Of a DNA stretch of 64,000 bases, positions 61,071 through 64,000 are shown piece after piece. Under the pieces are notes generated by a model. It was not told the origin of the DNA. It ran no database searches and saw only the letters and a program-made list of their open reading frames with translations. Source of the stretch: Typhlomys cinereus (lineage: Eukaryota; Chordata; Mammalia; Rodentia; Platacanthomyidae). The DNA lies in assembly GCA_023101885.1 (NCBI GenBank), contig JALPQD010000143.1, forward strand, positions 1,302,001 through 1,366,000, given 5' to 3'. Position numbers and translations under genes: made by a program. Within the stretch, counting starts at the first letter, position 1; each line of letters opens with the position of its first letter.

Positions 61071-61436
61071 GATCATACCCACCTCATGACCTTTTCCACT
61101 CTTACCAAGTAGCCTTTAACACAATAACCTTTCTATTTTCACGTACATATTATATTTCCCCCAAAACTTGAAAGTTTCAATTCTGATGTATGTATTCTCT
61201 TACTAATAGTAGTTATTTTTGTAGTATTTTGTCCAACATAACAGAGCTAAGGATTCCATTTTACATTGAACTATTAACAGAAAGTACTATTTCTGAGCAT
61301 AATAGATACTCATTTGTATTGTACAAGTATATTGTACAATATTATAATATGAAGGATTCATAGCAGACCTTTACTGAGAACTATAGTAAGAATCCTTTTA
61401 AGGAATATGTTTTAAAATTTTTTAATTAATTAATTT
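61071..61436. other. Unique non-coding sequence
   Basis: Nothing recognised. Confidence 0.4.
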
Positions 61437-61479
<43 letters not shown>

Positions 61480-61711
61480 CAGAGGGCACTATGTGTCCCT
61501 GTGGAGGACCAAAGATAACTTCAGGAATCATCCTGGATTGCTACTACATCCTTTTTGCTTCACAATGGATTTCCCAGGCTTCGCCACCAGGGCCAGAGGT
61601 GCATGATGCCATTGTTTCTGCCTGGCATTTTCATGTGGGATCCAGGGTGCAACTCAGGACTTTCTGCTTGGGAGGCAGAGTCTTAGCCCCTGAGCCATCT
61701 CTCCAGTCCCT
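61437..61711 (-). repeat. Older Dip-like SINE with (TG)n tail
   Basis: (TG)n at 61440-61477, 'ggaatcatcctggattgcta', 'gtgggatccagggtgcaact' and 'tgagccatctctccagtccc'. Same head as the young copies, older body. Confidence 0.85.
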
Positions 61712-61924
61712 AAATTACTGTCTTGCATTTATTCTAATTCTTCTTTCTTTGAATTTCCAAGTACCAGAATTTGGCAAGCTAATGTTTATATATATATATA
61801 TATATATGAATGATGTGGGGAAAATTTTGTAATGTCGACCTTCCAATGGATTTGGGAGAAATGGTCTTTTTTGGAGAGGTGGCTTCCCGAAAATGAACTA
61901 GTATCAAGGAGATGGATTAAGTTT
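61712..61924. other. Unique sequence with (TA)n
   Basis: (TA)n at about 61787-61807. Confidence 0.5.
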
Positions 61925-63085
61925 TATTTTGTTTATGTTTAAAATTTATTTTTTTTCCATTCTTGACCATTTCATACATGCATTCAAGGATTTGTCACTT
62001 TCGTCCCATATTAGCAAGACCAATCCCCCTTCTTTTTCCTACTGAAAACTTTCCTCTTCTGAATAAGTCTCCTTATTTTCATGTCTTTTGTCCAATTCTT
62101 TTTTAAAATTCAATTCTTTTTTTTAATGCTGGATACATGAATATAGTCAATTAATAATATTTTCAATTTTCATCCCAAGTCCTATCCCCCCTCCTTTTCC
62201 TCTTACAATCCTTCAACTCTCTTGCCAGACTCCCTCCTATTTCCATATCTTTTCATTTGAGTGGCCCCCTGTGTTTTATCCAGTTGGTCTTTGATGACGT
62301 ATGCGTGACATGTTTCATGTTCCAGCAAGTACTGTGGATCACTGGGTATACCACTGAAGAAAGCATCCTCTTTTTCATCCCCACCAGCATTATTCCTTAT
62401 CAGTCTCTCAGAGAGGTGTAGATCTTCTTGGAGATTATTCTGCTTTCATGGTGAGATGTTGAGACAGATCTCATGTAATTCTTATATAGGTATATGTTAC
62501 ATATCTGCCACAGAATCTTGTATAGCACAACTCTGTCATGTCCATGAGGTAAAGTCTGACCCACCATTGTCTCACTTCAGGCTCTTACAGTCTTTTTTTA
62601 AAAATTTCTTTTATTATTATTTATTCAGTTGTGCATGTGTGTGTATGTGTGTGTATGCATGTGTGTGTGTGTGTGTGCAGAACCACGGGTGAATTCCAGA
62701 ACCACTATGGACGCCTCCACCTCCTCTTTGTTTACTCTGCCCCGGGATTCACAGGCTCTGCCCTGCCAGGACTGGAAATGCAGGCTGCCCCCGCTTCCAC
62801 CTGGTGTCTATACGTGGGGTCTAGGATCTGAACTCAGGTCCTTCTGCCTGCAAGGCAGTGGCTTAACCCCTGAGCCACCTCTCCAGCCCCCGGCTCTTAC
62901 AGTCTTACTGCCCCCTCTTCCGTGATGTTCCCTGAGACTTGGAGTGGGGATAGGAGAGGTAAATATGTCCTCTTTAGGGACAAGCAGTTTGTAGTCACCT
63001 ATTTTCTATGTTTTAGTGAGTTATGCCTTTCAGCAATAAACTTCTGCTGTAGAAGGAGGCCTCTAGGTTGAGTGTTGAGTAATTT
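61925..63085 (-). mobile_element. L1 3' UTR, Lx-like, with nested SINE
   Basis: T-rich start, 'gaccatttcatacatgcatt', 'ccctgtgttttatccagttg' and 'ttactgccccctcttccgtg' resemble the element at 48174-49203, including 'cttctgctgtagaaggagg' near its end. A SINE interrupts it at 62580-62906. No outer duplication found. Confidence 0.55.
62580..62906 (-). mobile_element. Young Dip-like SINE with TSD, copy 4 (nested)
   Basis: Perfect 15-bp duplication 'ggctcttacagtctt' (62580-62594; 62892-62906). Body as in copies 1 and 2 but with several CpG sites changed to TG or CA ('gggtgaattccagaaccact'), so it is somewhat older. Confidence 0.9.
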
Positions 63086-63843
63086 CCATCTACAAATATA
63101 ATAATAGGTGTTTACAAGTAGTTTGGTATACTCTCTTCCTAGTTAAAGATTCAATCTGCTCTTGCCCTGGTTCTTTCCCTTTCATAGGTTCTTGTTCTTG
63201 TTTACAATAATAGGAATGTGTCCTGGTCTGAAGAGTGGGCCTTAAATCCTATCAGGAAGCTGCTGATGGTCTCCTTGATATTCATGCCACTGTTACACTG
63301 ATGGTACCTGTTACCATGGTGGTTGTTATTGTAACTTGCAAATTTCACAGATCCATGAGGCATTTGATTGTTCTTCTCCCCTGGTAGCTTCCACAGCACT
63401 CTCTGGTACTCTGTATGCCAGCCTGCACGGAGGAAGCTTCCAGACCAGTCTCAGGTGGTAGTTTTTTTCCATGTGCTATGATTCTTATGTACTGCATCTT
63501 CAGTAATAGGCTCTTACTGTCAGTTTCTGGAGGGCAGTTATGAACAATGGTAAAAGCCAATGTTGGGGAGGGGCTTTGGGACCTCTCTGACCAATCACTT
63601 ACCAAGAAGCCATAAATACATGATTCTTAATAAGCATCTTCTATTCAGATATGATATTTGAAGAAGGAGACTATGGGATATACTTTTTCTATCTCAGATC
63701 AAGTTAGATCACCAGAAAACTAATGTATGAGTCACATTTTCTTATCTTTATGAAATGAATTTTGCATTTATGTGGTAATCATGGGTTTAAGATTTGTTAT
63801 GAACACAAGTGATTTGAAAACCAGCAAGGATAACAAAATCATT
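63086..63843. other. Unique non-coding sequence
   Basis: No gene; open frames of 65 and 86 codons on the minus strand overlap each other and show no domain. Confidence 0.45.
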
Positions 63844-64000
63844 GTTTTTTTTAAACTGAGAGAGAAACAGAGAGAGAGAGAATGTGGATGTCAGAATTCA
63901 GAGAACAACTTTCAGAAATTATTTCTCTTCCTGCCATGTGGCCTTCTGGGGATCAAACTCATATCATCAGGTTTGTGAGCAAATAGCTTATCTATTAGAC
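63844..64000 (-). repeat. B3-like SINE, cut by the window edge
   Basis: (GA)n-rich tail, 'gagaacaactttcagaaatt' and 'ctggggatcaaactcatatc' match the B3-like element at 8787-8930. Confidence 0.65.

Overview
The window looks like mammalian nuclear DNA from a rodent. It contains 7SL-derived B1 SINEs, ID-like and B2/B3-like tRNA-derived SINEs, an ORR1-like MaLR retrotransposon, an IAP/ERV2-like LTR, L1 elements with a purine-rich 3' UTR, MIR remnants, and long pyrimidine and (CTTT)n tracts. The youngest SINE family has a B2-type tRNA head but a GC-rich body unlike mouse or rat B2. That points to a mouse-related, non-murid rodent; a dipodoid (jerboa or birch-mouse type, with 'Dip'-class SINEs) is my best guess, by inference only. 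No bacterial, phage or CRISPR-type structure is present.

I find no intact protein-coding gene, no convincing exon and no RNA gene. The window reads as gene-desert or deep-intron sequence. Nearly all longer open frames fall in low-complexity tracts or repeats. One stretch (34470-35048, minus strand) is different: it is CpG-rich, does not match the repeats I know, and keeps one frame with only two in-frame stops. It may be a decayed retrocopy or another captured coding sequence; I could not identify it.

Layout. 1-5.4 kb: a medium-reiteration repeat, a MIR, then mostly unique DNA with a possible conserved element at 3.15-4.2 kb. 5.4-7.1 kb: a 0.9-kb pyrimidine tract with an internal duplication, then a B1 split by an IAP-like solo LTR, then more B1s. 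8.3-11 kb: old SINEs and a 5'-truncated L1 carrying the ORF2 C-terminus. 11.5-24 kb: scattered MaLR-like, medium-reiteration, MIR, SINE and old L1 pieces in largely unique sequence. 24-36 kb: long, mostly unique sequence with the coding-like remnant. 36-50 kb: microsatellites, young SINEs with clear target-site duplications, a twin-primed (5'-inverted) L1 at 45.1-45.8 kb, and an L1 3' UTR holding a nested SINE at 48.2-49.2 kb. 50.8-54.2 kb: an old L1 broken up by two young L1s, a SINE and a B1. 55.65-57.72 kb: an ORR1-like MaLR with an R-U5-internal-U3-R-poly(A) structure and a 12-bp target-site duplication. 59-64 kb: another L1 tail, two young SINEs, an older SINE and an Lx-like L1 3' UTR.

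The best-supported result is the history of mobile elements: several insertions can be ordered by nesting and by matching target-site duplications. The most unusual is the MaLR copy, whose structure is that of a polyadenylated LTR-element transcript inserted by LINE-1 machinery rather than by an integrase.
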